Part shown: in pieces, positions 47,401-64,000 of the stretch
How positions within the stretch are numbered: position 1 is the stretch's first letter
Layout: every line of letters starts with the position of its first letter
Origin: Amblyornis subalaris
Taxonomy: Eukaryota > Chordata > Aves > Passeriformes > Ptilonorhynchidae
DNA: 64,000 nt
Direction: 5' to 3'
Assembly (NCBI GenBank): GCA_018881555.1
Contig: JACAXG010000091.1
Coordinates: 2,638,194 to 2,702,193 of the forward strand
Program-made: the position numbers and the translations under genes
The notes under the pieces: generated by a model
The model's input: only the letters and a program-made list of their open reading frames with translations
Database searches by the model: none
Told to the model about the DNA's origin: nothing

Positions 47401-48472
47401 CCATCACTGTGGGGACAGGCANGCAGGGCAAGGGGTCCTGCACAGGCAAAAGGAAGTGACCCTTCTGATTTCCCTTGGCTCCTCCATCCGCCAGGATACT
47501 TGACTGGGAAAGGTGAGGTAAGAGCAGAGGTGCACCTCTTGGCGGGGAAGGGGAAGCACCCAGAGATCCCTCAAGTACCTGCTCTGCAGACATTAACTCA
47601 CCCAGCCTGGTGCTTTGGGGTTTTTATAGCAGAAGCTCCAGGCAGGCAATGATGACCCTGGGGTCAGTTGTGTGTGCAGCACAGTCCATCAGCAGTGCCT
47701 GAGACAGCTGCTCATGAGCAGTAACAACAGAAAACCCTCTCCCTGGCCCTTAAGACACTGGGAAAAACCATCCCAGCATGGGCTGGGCAAGGGCCAGGCA
47801 CAGGCAGGGGAGCGGCCCCAGCACAGCCCTCGCTCACCACACACATCCCTGTGTGTGGGGATGCAGCACTGGGGACCCCAGCGGAACCATCCCACCCCGG
47901 GACAGGATCCAAGCTCCACTCCTTGCTTCCCAACGACTTCACTTTTCAATGAATAATAAATACTAGCAGACAGTTCCATCCATTCCCTGTTTACTTCAGC
48001 TTAGCACCATTTCAGAGCAAAATCAAGAGAGAATTCCACATTTAAACAAAGGAAGATCATCACACCAAGAGCTTGTTTCATTCTCTGTATTAGGAGGAAG
48101 CAGGTTGTTCTGAGCAGCTCTAGTTTCAGTTATCTGAACACTGTGAATTTTCAGAAACACTGACAGTTTCATCTCAGTAGTAGGTTTTGATCACATTTGG
48201 AAGAGACAAAAGCAGACAGAGAACACCACAGCTGTGACACCCTCAAAGCTCCAAACCCCTCTGTTCCATGTTTGCTTTCCTTCCAGTGCAGATGGCACGG
48301 GATGAGCACTCAGAAGTGGGTGGGGCAGAGACAGGGCCTTCCCCACTCCATCCTGACAACAGTTTAACTTTCATAATCACTGGATTCACAAAGCCTGATC
48401 AGGGTAACAGAACAGACACTTGGAAATGGTACAGCAGCACAAAGAGGTCAGAAAGGGTTTTTTAGTCTTTTT

Positions 48473-48478
48473 TTATTT
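48473..48478 (-). promoter_or_regulatory. Poly(A) signal of YRDC
   Basis: TTTATT on the plus strand is AATAAA on the minus strand, about 104 nt after the YRDC stop codon. It predicts a short 3' UTR ending near 48455. Confidence 0.6.
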
Positions 48479-48581
48479 ACCTTGACATAACCCATCGACC
48501 TTATTAAACAAGGCCATGAGCACCCACTCCTGAGTGCACAGGCACACAGTGCCCAGCTCCACCAGCTCCCCGTCCCAAGGG

Positions 48582-48645
48582 TTAGGAAGATTCTGGTACC
48601 AAGCCATACTTCTTCTTCAGGATTTCAACTGTGGGTGTCAGCGCA
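48582..48645 (-). CDS. YRDC: YRDC exon 6 and stop codon
   Basis: 64 nt after CCTGCAG. It encodes CALTPTVEILKKKYGLVPES followed by S and TAA at 48584-48582. The tail KYGL is conserved with human YRDC as recalled; the last residues differ. Confidence 0.93.
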
Positions 48646-50545
48646 CTGCAGGGAGAAACAGAGCCATCAGAACAAAGGGTTTGGAGGATTAAACTGCATT
48701 TTATGGGAAAAAGCAATCTCACTAGATGCAGGACTGCACTCAGAACCAAGGAGAACATGAACTCCAGAAACTACAGAGTTTTACGCAGTAGCTGTGAGAA
48801 AGGGGAATTTGAGAGCTCTTGAGGATTTCTNNGTGTGCTGGTAATTAAGTTAAACAACATTCATGGGAAGGTGAAACTGCTGTGGGGAGCAAAGCAAAGC
48901 AAACAGAGCAAAGCAGAGCANAGCAAAGCAAAGCATGACTCGCCCCTGCCCAAAAGCTTTGTTCCATTTAAAGCAAGGGGAAAGCTCCAGCTGCACTCAC
49001 CAGCCAGGCCGGATGATGGAGAATTTCCCTGACACAGACAAGTCAACCACAGTCGACCCCAAGCGACACTCTGGGCTCTGGATGTCTCCTATGGGGCCTC
49101 CATCAATGATCAAGGACAACTGAGGCCACAGGTCCTGGAATTCCTGCAAGAGAGCTGTGGGTAACAGTCCTGAAGGTGGTTTGTGAGTATCATTTAAATT
49201 AAAAAAAAATAGAANCAGAGTAATCCTTGTTTTATTGCTAAAGCTGAGTTCAACTGAGAGAGCCTGGGTCTCTGCCAAACCACCCCAGTGGACATCCCTG
49301 AGGGATGGAAGAACCTCACCAGCACGGTCAGGGTGCTGCCCTGGGAGCTGATGTTGGCGCTTGTCAGAGCCAGCGGTCCCGAGCAGGCTCGTGCCAGGTC
49401 CCTCATGAAGGGGTGGTCTGGAATGCGAACACCAACCAGCTGCAGGGAAGGGAAGGAGGGTTTTACACACAGAAACTGGTTTTAATTTTGCATTGCCTAA
49501 AGCTCTCTTGGCTTAAAGCTGATGCTCTAGAGAACTGACACATCTACATCTACTGAACAAGCAATAACACAAGACTTAAGTCAAGCCCTAGGGCTCAGTT
49601 ATGCCATGTCCAGGTCAGCCACAGGGAGCAGGATGGCACGTGGACCACTTCTGGGGACAGGTATGGACAAATGTTACAGGAGCAGCACAAAACCAGCCCC
49701 CTGCCCTCCAAGCCCTGAAATCAATCTTGTAGGCAAGACCTACCGATGTGAATGGATTCAAGTCTTTATTTAGCTCTTCTGAACGCTGTAAAACCAAGGT
49801 CACTGGTCCCGGGAGTAGGTCCCGCAGCAACTCGTCTGGAACATTCACGTTGCAGTACCTGCAGGGCCAGAGACAGCTGGATCAGGGTGGACACAAGGTG
49901 TCGCCCAGGCCACTGGACCTCGAGCAGCTCCAGCACGGCCCTCCAATCCCTTCCGTGAGGCTCNGGCTCCGCGAGGGCAGGCGCCGAACGCCGCCGGGTT
50001 CTCCGGGCAGCCCCGCGGACTCTGCGGCCCGGCCGCGCCCACCTGTAGAGCCGCTCCACGTCCCCGAGGCAGATGGCGAGCGGCTTCGCGCCGTTCCGCC
50101 CCTTCAGGCTGTAGATGCTCCGCACGGCGGCTGAGTCCTGGGCCAGGCAGGCCACGCCGTACACTGTATCCGTGGGCACCGCCACCAGCCCGCCCGCCTG
50201 CAGGGCACCGGCCGCGGCCGCCACCGCGTCCCTCCAGCCTGCACGACACCGGGCGTCAGCGGGGCGACCCGGCACCTGCCGCCACCGGCCGAGGCCTCCA
50301 CCCTCTGGGCCGCTACAGCCCAGCCCGAGCCGGGGTTTCCCGCCGCCGGCCAAGCCTCCCCCCTCCGCCGATTCCCCGCGCGCACCCTGCGGGTCGGGCC
50401 GGGCCGCGCCGCCGGGCGGCAGCAGCATGAAGCGGGCCCGGCCCGGCCCCGGCCCCGCCGCTCCCTCCGCCGCCAGCGCCAGCGCCCGCGCCGCCCGCGC
50501 CATGCGGGACAACTTCCGGCCGAGGCGCCGCGCGATGACGCACAT
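48582..50545 (-). CDS. YRDC: YRDC, threonylcarbamoyl-AMP synthase, complete
   Basis: Makes threonylcarbamoyl-AMP from Thr, bicarbonate and ATP; the threonylcarbamoyl group goes to A37 of ANN-decoding tRNAs (t6A). Exons: 50545-50386, 50238-50043, 49858-49744, 49439-49320, 49143-49001, 48645-48582, giving 265 residues (human 279, as recalled). The YrdC/Sua5 fold shows GGLVAVPTDTVYGVACLA, LKGRNGAKPLAICLG (substrate-binding KGR and KPL), LLPGPVTLVLQRSEELNKDL, VGVRIPDHPF, GPLALTSANISSQG and CRLGSTVVDLS. The N-terminus is Arg-rich and lacks acidic residues until about 28, as in a mitochondrial targeting signal; ATG 50545 was chosen for this. Later in-frame ATGs at 50503 and 50428 could give shorter cytosolic forms. 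The first intron (50239-50385) is uncertain: 147 nt and open in frame. It is head to head with C1orf122. Confidence 0.95.
48888..48935. repeat. (AGCAA)n simple repeat
   Basis: About nine AGCAA/AGCAG-type units with one ambiguous base, in the last intron of YRDC (48646-49000). Confidence 0.9.
49001..49143 (-). CDS. YRDC: YRDC exon 5
   Basis: 143 nt from TTGCAG to GTGAGT. It encodes EFQDLWPQLSLIIDGGPIGD and CRLGSTVVDLSVSGKFSIIR, including the conserved nucleotide-site STVVDLS. Confidence 0.95.
49320..49439 (-). CDS. YRDC: YRDC exon 4: TSAN motif
   Basis: 120 nt, phase 0, from CCTGCAG to GTGAGG. It encodes LVGVRIPDHPF and GPLALTSANISSQG; TSAN is the ATP-site signature of the YrdC/Sua5 family. 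Confidence 0.95.
49744..49858 (-). CDS. YRDC: YRDC exon 3
   Basis: 115 nt from CCTGCAG to GTAGGT. It encodes YCNVNVPDELLRDLLPGPVT and RSEELNKDLNPFTS, almost identical to human YRDC as recalled. Confidence 0.95.
50043..50238 (-). CDS. YRDC: YRDC exon 2: catalytic core start
   Basis: The acceptor GTGTCGTGCAG|GCTGG has a CTGAC branch-point-like word about 20 nt upstream. It encodes GWRDAV, VAVPTDTVYGVAC, SIYSLKGRNGAKPLAICLG and DVERLYR, the nucleotide and threonine binding part. Donor GTGGGC. Confidence 0.9.
50239..50385 (-). other. YRDC: Candidate 147-nt frame-neutral intron in YRDC
   Basis: Bounded by GTGCGC and TCGTGCAG with a CTGAC branch-like word. The length is 49 codons and no stop lies in frame, so retained and spliced RNAs both stay open. 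Splicing is favoured because it restores a protein close to human length and joins PQ-GWRDAV at the conserved start of the core. Confidence 0.6.
50386..50545 (-). CDS. YRDC: YRDC exon 1: N-terminal targeting region
   Basis: ATG at 50545-50543, then an Arg/Ala-rich stretch (MCVIARRLGRKLSRMARAAR...) and PPGGAARPDPQ. A CAGG|GTGCGC donor after 50386 (phase 1) is proposed. Low sequence conservation is normal here. Exact start and splicing are the least certain parts of the gene. Confidence 0.7.
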
Positions 50546-50573
50546 CCGGGGCGGGACGGGCCCCGCCGTTCCC

Positions 50574-50926
50574 ATGGCGACCGGGGGCGCTCCTGAGTCG
50601 CGCGCGGGCGGGCCGGAGACGGCGGGAGATGAGCGGGTGCGGAGCGGGGACCGGGGCGGAGAGAGGGGGAACGGAGGGAACGGGAGCGTCGAGGGGGATC
50701 GGGGGGCGCGGGGGTACCCGCGGCGCCGGCCGTGACCGCTGTCCCCGCCGTCTCCCCGCAGGTTCCGGACGATCCACGGAGGCTGCGGGTGCTCCGGGAG
50801 CTGTTGGAGGTCCGACAGCGGCACCTGCGGTCCCGCATCGCCGCCTGCGAGGAGCTGACGGCGGCGATGGCCGCGCTGCGGGCGGCGCTGAGCCCCGGCC
50901 CCCCGGCGGGCGGTGCGAGGCCCTGA
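50574..50926 (+). CDS. C1orf122: C1orf122-like small protein
   Basis: A small protein of unknown function. Best model: exon 1 50574-50636 (ATG, MATGGAPESRAGGPETAGDE, then R), a 125-bp GTGCGG...CCCCGCAG intron with a GTGAC branch-like word and pyrimidine tract, then exon 2 50762-50926, 75 residues in all. Exon 2 carries the recognisable part: RRLRVLRELLEVRQRHLRSR followed by IAACEEL, a predicted helix resembling the human segment ([20 protein letters not shown], as recalled). Human is about 110 residues. The start is uncertain: exon 1 is chosen because it is the only short candidate leaving phase 0. It is divergent to YRDC and convergent with MTF1, as in human. Confidence 0.75.
50762..50926 (+). 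CDS. C1orf122: C1orf122 exon 2: conserved helix and stop
   Basis: Begins after CCCCGCAG in phase 0 and ends at TGA 50924-50926. It encodes VPDDPRRLRVLRELLEVRQR, the IAACEEL core and a Pro/Gly-rich tail. This exon is the evidence for orthology. Confidence 0.85.
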   Translation, partial: VPDDPRRLRVLRELLEVRQRHLRSRIAACEELTAAMAALRAALSPGPPAGGARP

Positions 50927-51096
50927 GCAGCCCCGGGGGCAGCGGCGGGACCGAGGGGCGCTCTCCCCTGGGGGCTCCGGGAACGCCCGGCCGGTACCGG
51001 GGGAACACAGGGAGCGGTAACGGCGGCAGCGCCGGGCTCCCCCGCTGTGGCCTTGGACTGCGCTTGGTGCCTTATCGCATTAAATTTACACTTCAA

Positions 51097-51102
51097 AATA
51101 AA
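51097..51102 (+). promoter_or_regulatory. Poly(A) signal of C1orf122
   Basis: AATAAA about 170 nt after the stop codon, in an AT-rich pocket with an ATTAAA upstream at about 51079. It predicts a short 3' UTR. Confidence 0.7.
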
Positions 51103-51549
51103 GCGAGACGTTCTAGTCTGTATATCCCCGCCGCCCCGNCTGCTCTTGCGGAGGAGGCACAGCCGCCTCCAGCGCCCTTGTGTCCCGAAGGTTGATTCTT
51201 CCCTGGCCGCTCTGGGATCGGGACCAGCCCGAGCCGAGGCTGGAGGGGCTGCAGAGGCACAAACGCTGTGCTGTTCTGTGGCCCCTGCTCAGCCCCTGCC
51301 GAGAGCGAGTCCTGGGGTTGGAGAGGCACAACCTGAGCACGAACCAGCTACGGNATGAGGTTGGAGGTCTGGGGAGATGCCCCTCAGTTCTGGGTTTCAA
51401 CTCCCACCCTCACCCCAGGGCACCGAAGGGGGGGAAGCTGGACCAGTGGTGGGCGAGGGAGGAGGGTGCAAAGGCAAACGCTGCCTTTCAGGGTTGGAAT
51501 TCCTCTTCCTAAGGGGACAGGGCAGGATGCTTACATTCATCTCCTACAG

Positions 51550-54500
51550 AATACTCTTAGAAAAAACTATTATAACACAATGTTTAAATAAGCATTTAAT
51601 TAGGATTCCATTAGTATTAATATTGCTTTCAATTCCAAAAAGGTTAATTTCCACTTCTTTGCAGATATTTCAAAGTACAATATTGAACTTCATACAAAAT
51701 GAGCAATTAAGCAAACACCATTATTTCACATTCTTCAAAAAATACAAATTCATATTTACTCTTTTGGGTTTTGGAGATGCTCTTCCTTTGGAAGTACTGT
51801 ACCTGTAACTAACATCTTCACATTGCTCAATGTAAGCACATTGTTCCCATGTTTCAGAGTTAAATAAATTCCTTTATTCCCATACACACATTCTTGAGAA
51901 ACTGGGGTTTAGTTCAGCCATCTCCAAGGCCCCAGGCAGTGCAGCCCCCCCGGCCCCGACAGCTCCNCTGGAGCTGGAGCTGCCCCCGGTGTGGAGCCAG
52001 GCTGGGGTTTGCCAGCGCTGGGCTGGGTGAGGCAGAACAGAGCAGGGTCAGCCCGAGCAGCGGGAGGACAAGAGAGTCACAAACCAGGAACGCCAGCNAC
52101 TGCACCTATGGCACTGCAAACACACCCTCGAGTCTGCTGGAAAAGGTCATGTGAAAAAAATCTTTTAAGAAAAAGTAGAAACTGCATTTATTTGAGAAAG
52201 TGTACACTGCATAATGAACCAAATTTTGGCCAGCTTGCACACCACTGCAGCATGGTGTGGGGTTTCACCTAGTTCCAAGAACACACACACTCAGACTATG
52301 TACACTACTACATAAATATCCAGTTTAATTTGCATTTCTCAGTGCAGACACAGAATCCAACTTCTAGAACATGTGATAGCTATCAAGACAAGACACAAAA
52401 AAAGTTCAGCCCTGTCCATGAGTATCGACTACAGGTAACATTTATAAAAACTTGACATTGCTTCCAAAATATGTTACGGAAAAAATAGTATACAATTAAA
52501 AACTCTGCAGTCAGAAATTCAGAGGGTTTATTAAAGACATGCTCTTTTTTGCCTTACAGTCCAAACTGACTCCAACAGTTCTGCCCAGCTAGCTCAGATC
52601 ACTCCCGCCAAGAACTTTTAACCCACAGATCTCAAATCATTTCACAGAGACAACGCCCTCTCCTCATTCCACGTGGAGGATCCGAGGCAATGGGAGGTTC
52701 TGCGCCTTGCCCGGTGTCTCCCGGCCAGCAGTGGAGGCGAGAATGTGACACCAGACATCGTCTGCTCTGCCCCACTGACCTGGCTGCCTCAGCTCAGGAA
52801 CCAAACCAGGAACAGCTGCTCATCCCCAACCACCCCCAAGGACAACTACCCTCAGCTCAGCTCCCTCCCGCAGCTCCACAGCAACAGGCCAGCTGCCTCC
52901 GGCTCCGAGCCCANTTTATCTTGGAGCAGGAGTGCTGTAAACAGTTCACAGCGTTGATGCAAATCAAGGACAGTGTCGTGGATGGCTGCGGCCGCGCCAC
53001 CCCCCAGAAATAAGGCAGTAACAGGACATCAGAAACCATCTTGAAGACGAATTTCAAAGGTGCAACATGCCTGTTTGAGAGCAGCTTGTCACTTGTGTTC
53101 CCACGTGGGGGGCAGAATGAGGACTCAGGAAGAAGGACGCACGTCAAGGGACACAGCATGTCCAACAGGAGTGACAAGCAGCCCCCAGAAAGCGTGAGAG
53201 AAAAGGCTGCTGAAGCACAGTGCTCTCAGAGGGTTATTTGCATAGATTGGACGTTTGCTAACGATGCATAATTTGTCTGGGGCACGGGGGAAGGGCAGCA
53301 CAGCACCCACCACACCTGTTCTGTCAGACAGACACACACGGACCACACAGGACAAAGATCTTTAGCTACAGGTATTGCACCAAGTTAAGTGCTCATCTTT
53401 GCACACCCCTGTTAACTTTTACTCAGAGCAAAAATAAACTTTGTGAAAGTATATACAAAAGAAATTGCAGCAATTGGGTTAAAGATAAAATAACCTAAAG
53501 TGCATTTTAGATACCAGTATGAGGTTCTGCGAACTAGTCTTCCTGGGCACACTCGTCATTACACAAGTGTCCAACTCATACTTTGCTCCACATAATTTAG
53601 TACCAGCATTCAATCAGTGCTGATTTTCCATCCCCCCCACCTATAAGCACGAAAAGCAGTTTCTCCAGCCTTCAGCTGCACGCCAAGTCTGCTTGCTGGG
53701 GTCCCAGAGCTACTGACATCAGTAACTTGACCCCCTCTACGTGTTTAAGCTTCTGCATCCATCCAGAAACTGTGAGTGACCAAGTAAACCCCCACTAGCA
53801 CAAAGCAGGCAGCCCAGAGCAGGGCAGTTTTGCTCTCTGACTGATAATTAAAGGGGTTCATGCAGACTTTGTAGAGGTGGGTACACTGTTCCCGGAGGCT
53901 CCAGCACATTAACAGGATGTGCCCTTTTCTGNGAATCCAACATCTCACTAGATCTGCAAGGGCAGAAACTCTCCCCTTTATCAACCATGTACTAGTGAAT
54001 ATGCTAAATGCTGGGGCAGCAAGGAGAGGACAGGAAAATCTCTGGCCTTGCAGAATCTCAGGGCTTTGCTGCAGCTGCCCTTGGATCTCCTCCCATCCCA
54101 GCACGGTACCGACTGCCCCGGAGCACAACGTCTGATCACACAGCCCTGGGGATGATGCAAATGTGAAAACATCTCAGACACAGGCAGCACGAACACTTGG
54201 AAAGCAGACAGGTGATAAACAACAAAAGCAGACACCTGTAAAACACAGTGGGGCAGATGCACAGCCCATGTGCTCACAGAATCACACACTCCTGCCTCAG
54301 TACAAGCTCTAACCAGTTCCACCTGAATTGCAACCTGCCTGATGCAGGTACAAGAGGGCAATGGCAAACCCAATGCACCAAGGAATCAACAGGACACAGT
54401 GCTTTTCCTGGAACACACCAAAAATTCCCAGTAGCTGTGAAGAGAAACAGCAGAGATTGACCCTGGACACTGCAGCTCCATATTGAGCTTCCCACTTCAG

Positions 54501-57086
54501 AGACTTTGGTAGCTTCTTCTACTCATTTCAGTCACAAAAGAGTTTCTGAAGATGCTCTCTGGTCCAACCAGAAGCGTGGTTTACGTTGACTAAGTCATAA
54601 GTAGCAAAAGTAAAAAAGCCTCCCTGAAGGCTGCGAAGGCTCAGAAGAGGTTGCTAAATTGCGCAGCTGTCACAGTGCAGGCCACATCCGGGACCACTGT
54701 CCCTCATCAGAGGTAACCCCACAACTCCAGGGGAATCTCCACACTCCTGCATCAGCAAAGTCTCCCACAGGCACACACCCACACCCACGCGCCCTCGAAC
54801 ACCACAGATGCACTATGCCAAAGAAAAGGCCCGAGGTCACAGTGAGAGGCACCAGAGGGACCCCCATGCAGCTCCAGGTGCTGCTCACTCCCCTCCCAAG
54901 TGGAGCTCTGTGCAGAAGAGTTGGCAGGAGACTCTTCTCTGTGAGGACAGTCCCAACACACAGGCTTGGGACTATATTTCTTGTGTTCAAAGCATTTCTT
55001 GCTGCCATGCAACCCAACTGCAGCACAAAATGAAGCTGTAGGAGAAAAGCAAAGGGGCCACCACCTCGCTTCCCCCCAGGGACTGCCATTACAAGAACCA
55101 AACACAAAATGCTTTGTTAATCTGTGTTTCGTGGATGCCAAACCTTGTTGCTGCAGGACTTGCAGCCCTGCTGCAACAGCCCTGCCCAGCACTGCCACAC
55201 CCCCAGAGGAAACACCACCAGCATGCGTGGCGCCCTCCAGTTCATCCCTGCAACTGCCAACATCGAGCTCTCTGCCCTGGCACAGCCACACAGCGCATCC
55301 CAGGCACGGAGCGTTCCTGGCACAGCCATCTGCCCTCACNGGACACGGTTTTACCCTTCTGCACTTGACTGGAAGCAAGTTGTCCATGAGGGGAAAGGCC
55401 AGTTCCCTTCAGCCCCTTTCCACCCGTGCCAGGGCAGCACATTCTCAAGGGAATAGCATGCAAGGTCGCTGAAGCTGCTGTCTCAGTGCTGGTCAGGCTA
55501 CACAAGAAGGTGTCACAGGAGNGTTAAACACCTGCTGATCGCCTGGCAGCACTCACAGGGTTCTCTCCCCACAGGTACAGAGAGCAGTTCTGATCAAACA
55601 CAAAGAGTGAAAGATCTCTATCCACTACAGTTTGCATTCCTAAATTGAGTGCAGGGACATTCCCCACTAATTGCCTTACAGTCATTATCTTTGTATCTCA
55701 CTAATGACAACACTGTAAACTGAATAAAGACTATTTAATATTCTTTCCTTTAACACAAGAAGACTGACAGCCAAAGCCAGAAATATGGATAAAACACTAT
55801 AAAATTACATCTTTTAAAATAATGCAGCATAAATAAACCATTTAGAATGAGACTGCATTTATTGCAACATTACAGGCTTTTTGGTGGAAGGGGGGGGGTT
55901 GGATTTGATTTACCCTGAGTAGGTTAGAATATAGACTCTCAGTTTGATATGAAAAACTACTCTGTTGCGCAACATCTTTTAGTCAAGAAATAGCCCCGTG
56001 CACAAAAAGCTGGCATTGCAGTAGGCTGGAGGCAGAGTCAGGCAGAAATTATATAGCTCACTGGAAAAAAAGGAAGCATTTATGGACAGCTGGAGGACAG
56101 ACTCACTGAATTCAAACTGAGTTTATGTTGAATCTTTCTGAAAATTTTCTCAGAGTTGTTCTTCACAAAAGATGAGAGTAACCAGCAAAGGCACCGTGCT
56201 CCTGATTCAACAGTCCCAGGGTTAGGATGATGACTTGTTGCTGAACAGAGCCTAAGAAATCAAAAGAGCAGCAGGCACCAACCTGACCACACTTGGGACT
56301 CAACTGCACCCTTCGGAGGCCAAGAAACCAGACTCTGGGCCAGAGCCAGCAGTGGCTCCGACTGTGCTTCCATGCTGTGACACAGTGTCTGCAACACACT
56401 TGAGTCCTAGTGGAATTAAATGAACAGATCTATCAGGGGCACAAGGTACTTGTGCCCTGCTGAAATAAACTCCCTCAAAGTTCCTGCAGGCTTTATGTAA
56501 GGGCATTAGTACACAGCACACCCAGGCACCAGCTCCCCATCAGATATGTGACAATCGCATTCCAATCACACTGCAGATAAATCCTCTCCCACAACAATGC
56601 CATTTCCTCCCCCAGCAGCCTCCTTTCCTGGGCTCCCCTTTAGTGCATGGTTAGCATAGACGTGAGAGACAGGAGAAAATNAGAGACCCAAGAAGTTGTA
56701 ACAAAGACCCACTTGCTGCCAGTACCTTAATCCTAAACGTAAGTGATGTGCAATTGGAGACAAACTGACCCCCCTTTTCCTTTTCAAAATCTTTTTGCAC
56801 ACGAGTAACCTTAACTTCTGTGTTCACATATGACAAGCAAAAGTGACAGACAGTGCAGCCAAAACAGTTCATATATAACTTAGCTATTTCTTTTTTTTTT
56901 ACCTTTTCTTTTTTTAGATAGAATGTCAAAGGTGGATGTACCTGGGACGTGACTAAGATGACATCTGTGAAGCAGAAATAAGCCACAAAACTTCCAAAGA
57001 GGAAGGAATAAGAATCNATCCTTCAGTTTCTGCTTCTAAGGAGAAGGGTTTTACCCTCCAGGTGCAAAGGAAAATCTGGAACATCT
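51550..57086 (-). other. MTF1: Probable MTF1 3' UTR
   Basis: No other gene is seen between the MTF1 stop codon and C1orf122. Mammalian MTF1 has a several-kb 3' UTR that ends close to C1orf122 (recalled). AT-rich stretches and minus-strand AATAAA words at 52532-52527, 52192-52187 and 51878-51873, plus ATTAAA at 51600-51595, fit a long UTR with alternative ends. The extent is inferred; 51103-51550 shows nothing specific. Confidence 0.5.
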
Positions 57087-63259
<6,173 letters not shown>

Positions 63260-64000
63260 CTGAAGGACAAAATGCTGCAGGCTTAATAATTTTTAATCAT
63301 TTCTGNAATGCAGACAGGGTAGAACTGCAGCCAGACATCAAAGACAATGCAACAGATTTTGACCCCAAAGCCCTAAAAAAACCATTCACCGACACTTAAT
63401 TCTCAGACAATGTTTCTGCAGCACTCCATGAGGAAGGAGTGGCACATGGGAAAGCAGCTGGCCTTGCAGAGCAGGAATCTAACAGAAGGGGGAAAAGGAA
63501 GAACATAATTCAAACTGTTTCCAGCTAAAAATTTGATAAAATAGTTGGAAAGAACATTAAGGGGCCATCAAACCTGTCCACTACTCCCATGTGTAACACT
63601 GGCATTTCAATCCAATGCTTGTAGCAGAGCTACTTATTTGTGGAGCAGGAAGACAAGGGAAAATGCACTGTCACAACGCTCAAAACCACTGCCCTGTGTG
63701 CTGAATTCCCATCAACACCTTGAATGAAATACAGTTTTTACCACCTCCCACGGTCTAACCACCAGTCCATTCACTACTCCACTTTATCCCCAAAACAGCC
63801 TTCATTGAGCCTTGTTCTTTCCTTCTGTGGTTACTGAAATAGTCAGTGCCTGAAGTGTAATGGATCACACCAGGTCACAAGGACACTCAAGGACAGGTGT
63901 CACACATTTCTCAGTCANCCAGCGAGATCCCCACAACAGTTTCACATGGAACTAGATTTGGTACCTTCCCCACTTCTGCAACAGGCACAAGGGATCGTGT
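63260..64000 (-). other. MTF1 intron at right edge
   Basis: No exon-like sequence is seen; the MTF1 N-terminal exons must lie further right. No repeat recognised. Confidence 0.6.

Larger units (their letters stand above)
26421..48460. other. 22-kb interval with no recognisable gene
   Basis: Between the EPHA10 promoter and the YRDC 3' end I find no exon with a familiar protein signature, and open frames are short and out of context. The DNA alternates between GC-rich neutral-looking parts and AT-rich blocks dense in TAAT/ATTA. Strongest blocks are about 27590-27775, 28060-28260, 30285-30380, 34530-34770, 35515-35660, 38395-38650, 39545-39740, 39955-40215, 43140-43440 and 45480-45625. Simple repeats occur at about 34.1, 35.1, 35.4 and 44.4 kb. 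In human the mannosidase-like gene MANEAL lies here (recalled synteny); no motif of it was seen. Confidence 0.55.
49960..51060. promoter_or_regulatory. CpG island and bidirectional YRDC/C1orf122 promoter
   Basis: About 1.1 kb of very CpG-rich DNA covers the first exons of both genes. The two proposed start codons, 50545 on the minus strand and 50574 on the plus strand, are only 28 bp apart, so each gene's leader must overlap the other's first exon or be extremely short. No TATA box is evident. Confidence 0.75.

Noticed and set aside
49766..50824. Unspliced 352-codon frame covering the first YRDC exons
   Set aside because: It starts upstream of the plausible ATG and runs through the exon 2 donor at 50043, where homology stops.
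50629..51195. A 188-codon plus-strand frame starting at ATG 50629
   Set aside because: Gly/Arg/Ala-rich composition with no similarity to anything known. It is out of frame with the recognisable C1orf122 exon 2 and runs past its poly(A) signal.

Overview
The window is nuclear vertebrate DNA, most likely from a bird. It has many small exons with GT-AG (once GC-AG) splice sites, two CpG islands and compact introns. An intron of the last gene carries a degraded CR1 LINE piece, the dominant avian/reptilian retroposon. The gene order EPHA10 - YRDC - C1orf122 - MTF1 matches, from recalled knowledge, human 1p34.3. About one base in several hundred is an isolated 'n'.

Layout. (1) 1-2198: downstream flank and probable 3' UTR of EPHA10. 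(2) 2199-26100, minus strand: a complete EPHA10, rebuilt as 17 coding exons with agreeing splice phases and a 985-residue product. It is an Eph receptor pseudokinase with signal peptide, ligand-binding domain, Cys-rich region, two FNIII domains, transmembrane helix, dead kinase fold and SAM domain. Its start lies in a CpG island. (3) About 26.4-48.45 kb: a 22-kb interval in which I find no gene. It holds many AT-rich, TAAT/ATTA-dense blocks in a GC-richer background, which look like developmental enhancers, plus simple repeats. MANEAL, which I would expect here from human synteny, is not seen. (4) 48582-50545, minus: complete YRDC, which makes threonylcarbamoyl-AMP for the tRNA t6A modification. 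(5) 50574-50926, plus: a small C1orf122-like gene, head to head with YRDC in a shared CpG island. (6) 57087-63259, minus: the nine 3'-terminal coding exons of MTF1, the metal-responsive zinc-finger transcription factor. Its 5' exons lie beyond base 64000, and its long probable 3' UTR fills about 51.5-57.1 kb, converging on C1orf122.

The most unusual structure is in MTF1. The 3' edge of the exon that splits zinc finger 3, together with its splice donor, has been copied into a 28-bp tandem array of nine units (62796-63045). Eight of the units still carry a CAG|GTRRG-like or CAG|GTGAAA donor. Using any of them instead of the exon-proximal donor puts a stop codon directly after the exon.

The genes share a neighbourhood rather than a pathway: a neural-type receptor pseudokinase, a tRNA modification enzyme, a small uncharacterised protein and a metal-stress regulator. 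Only YRDC and C1orf122 clearly share control DNA.
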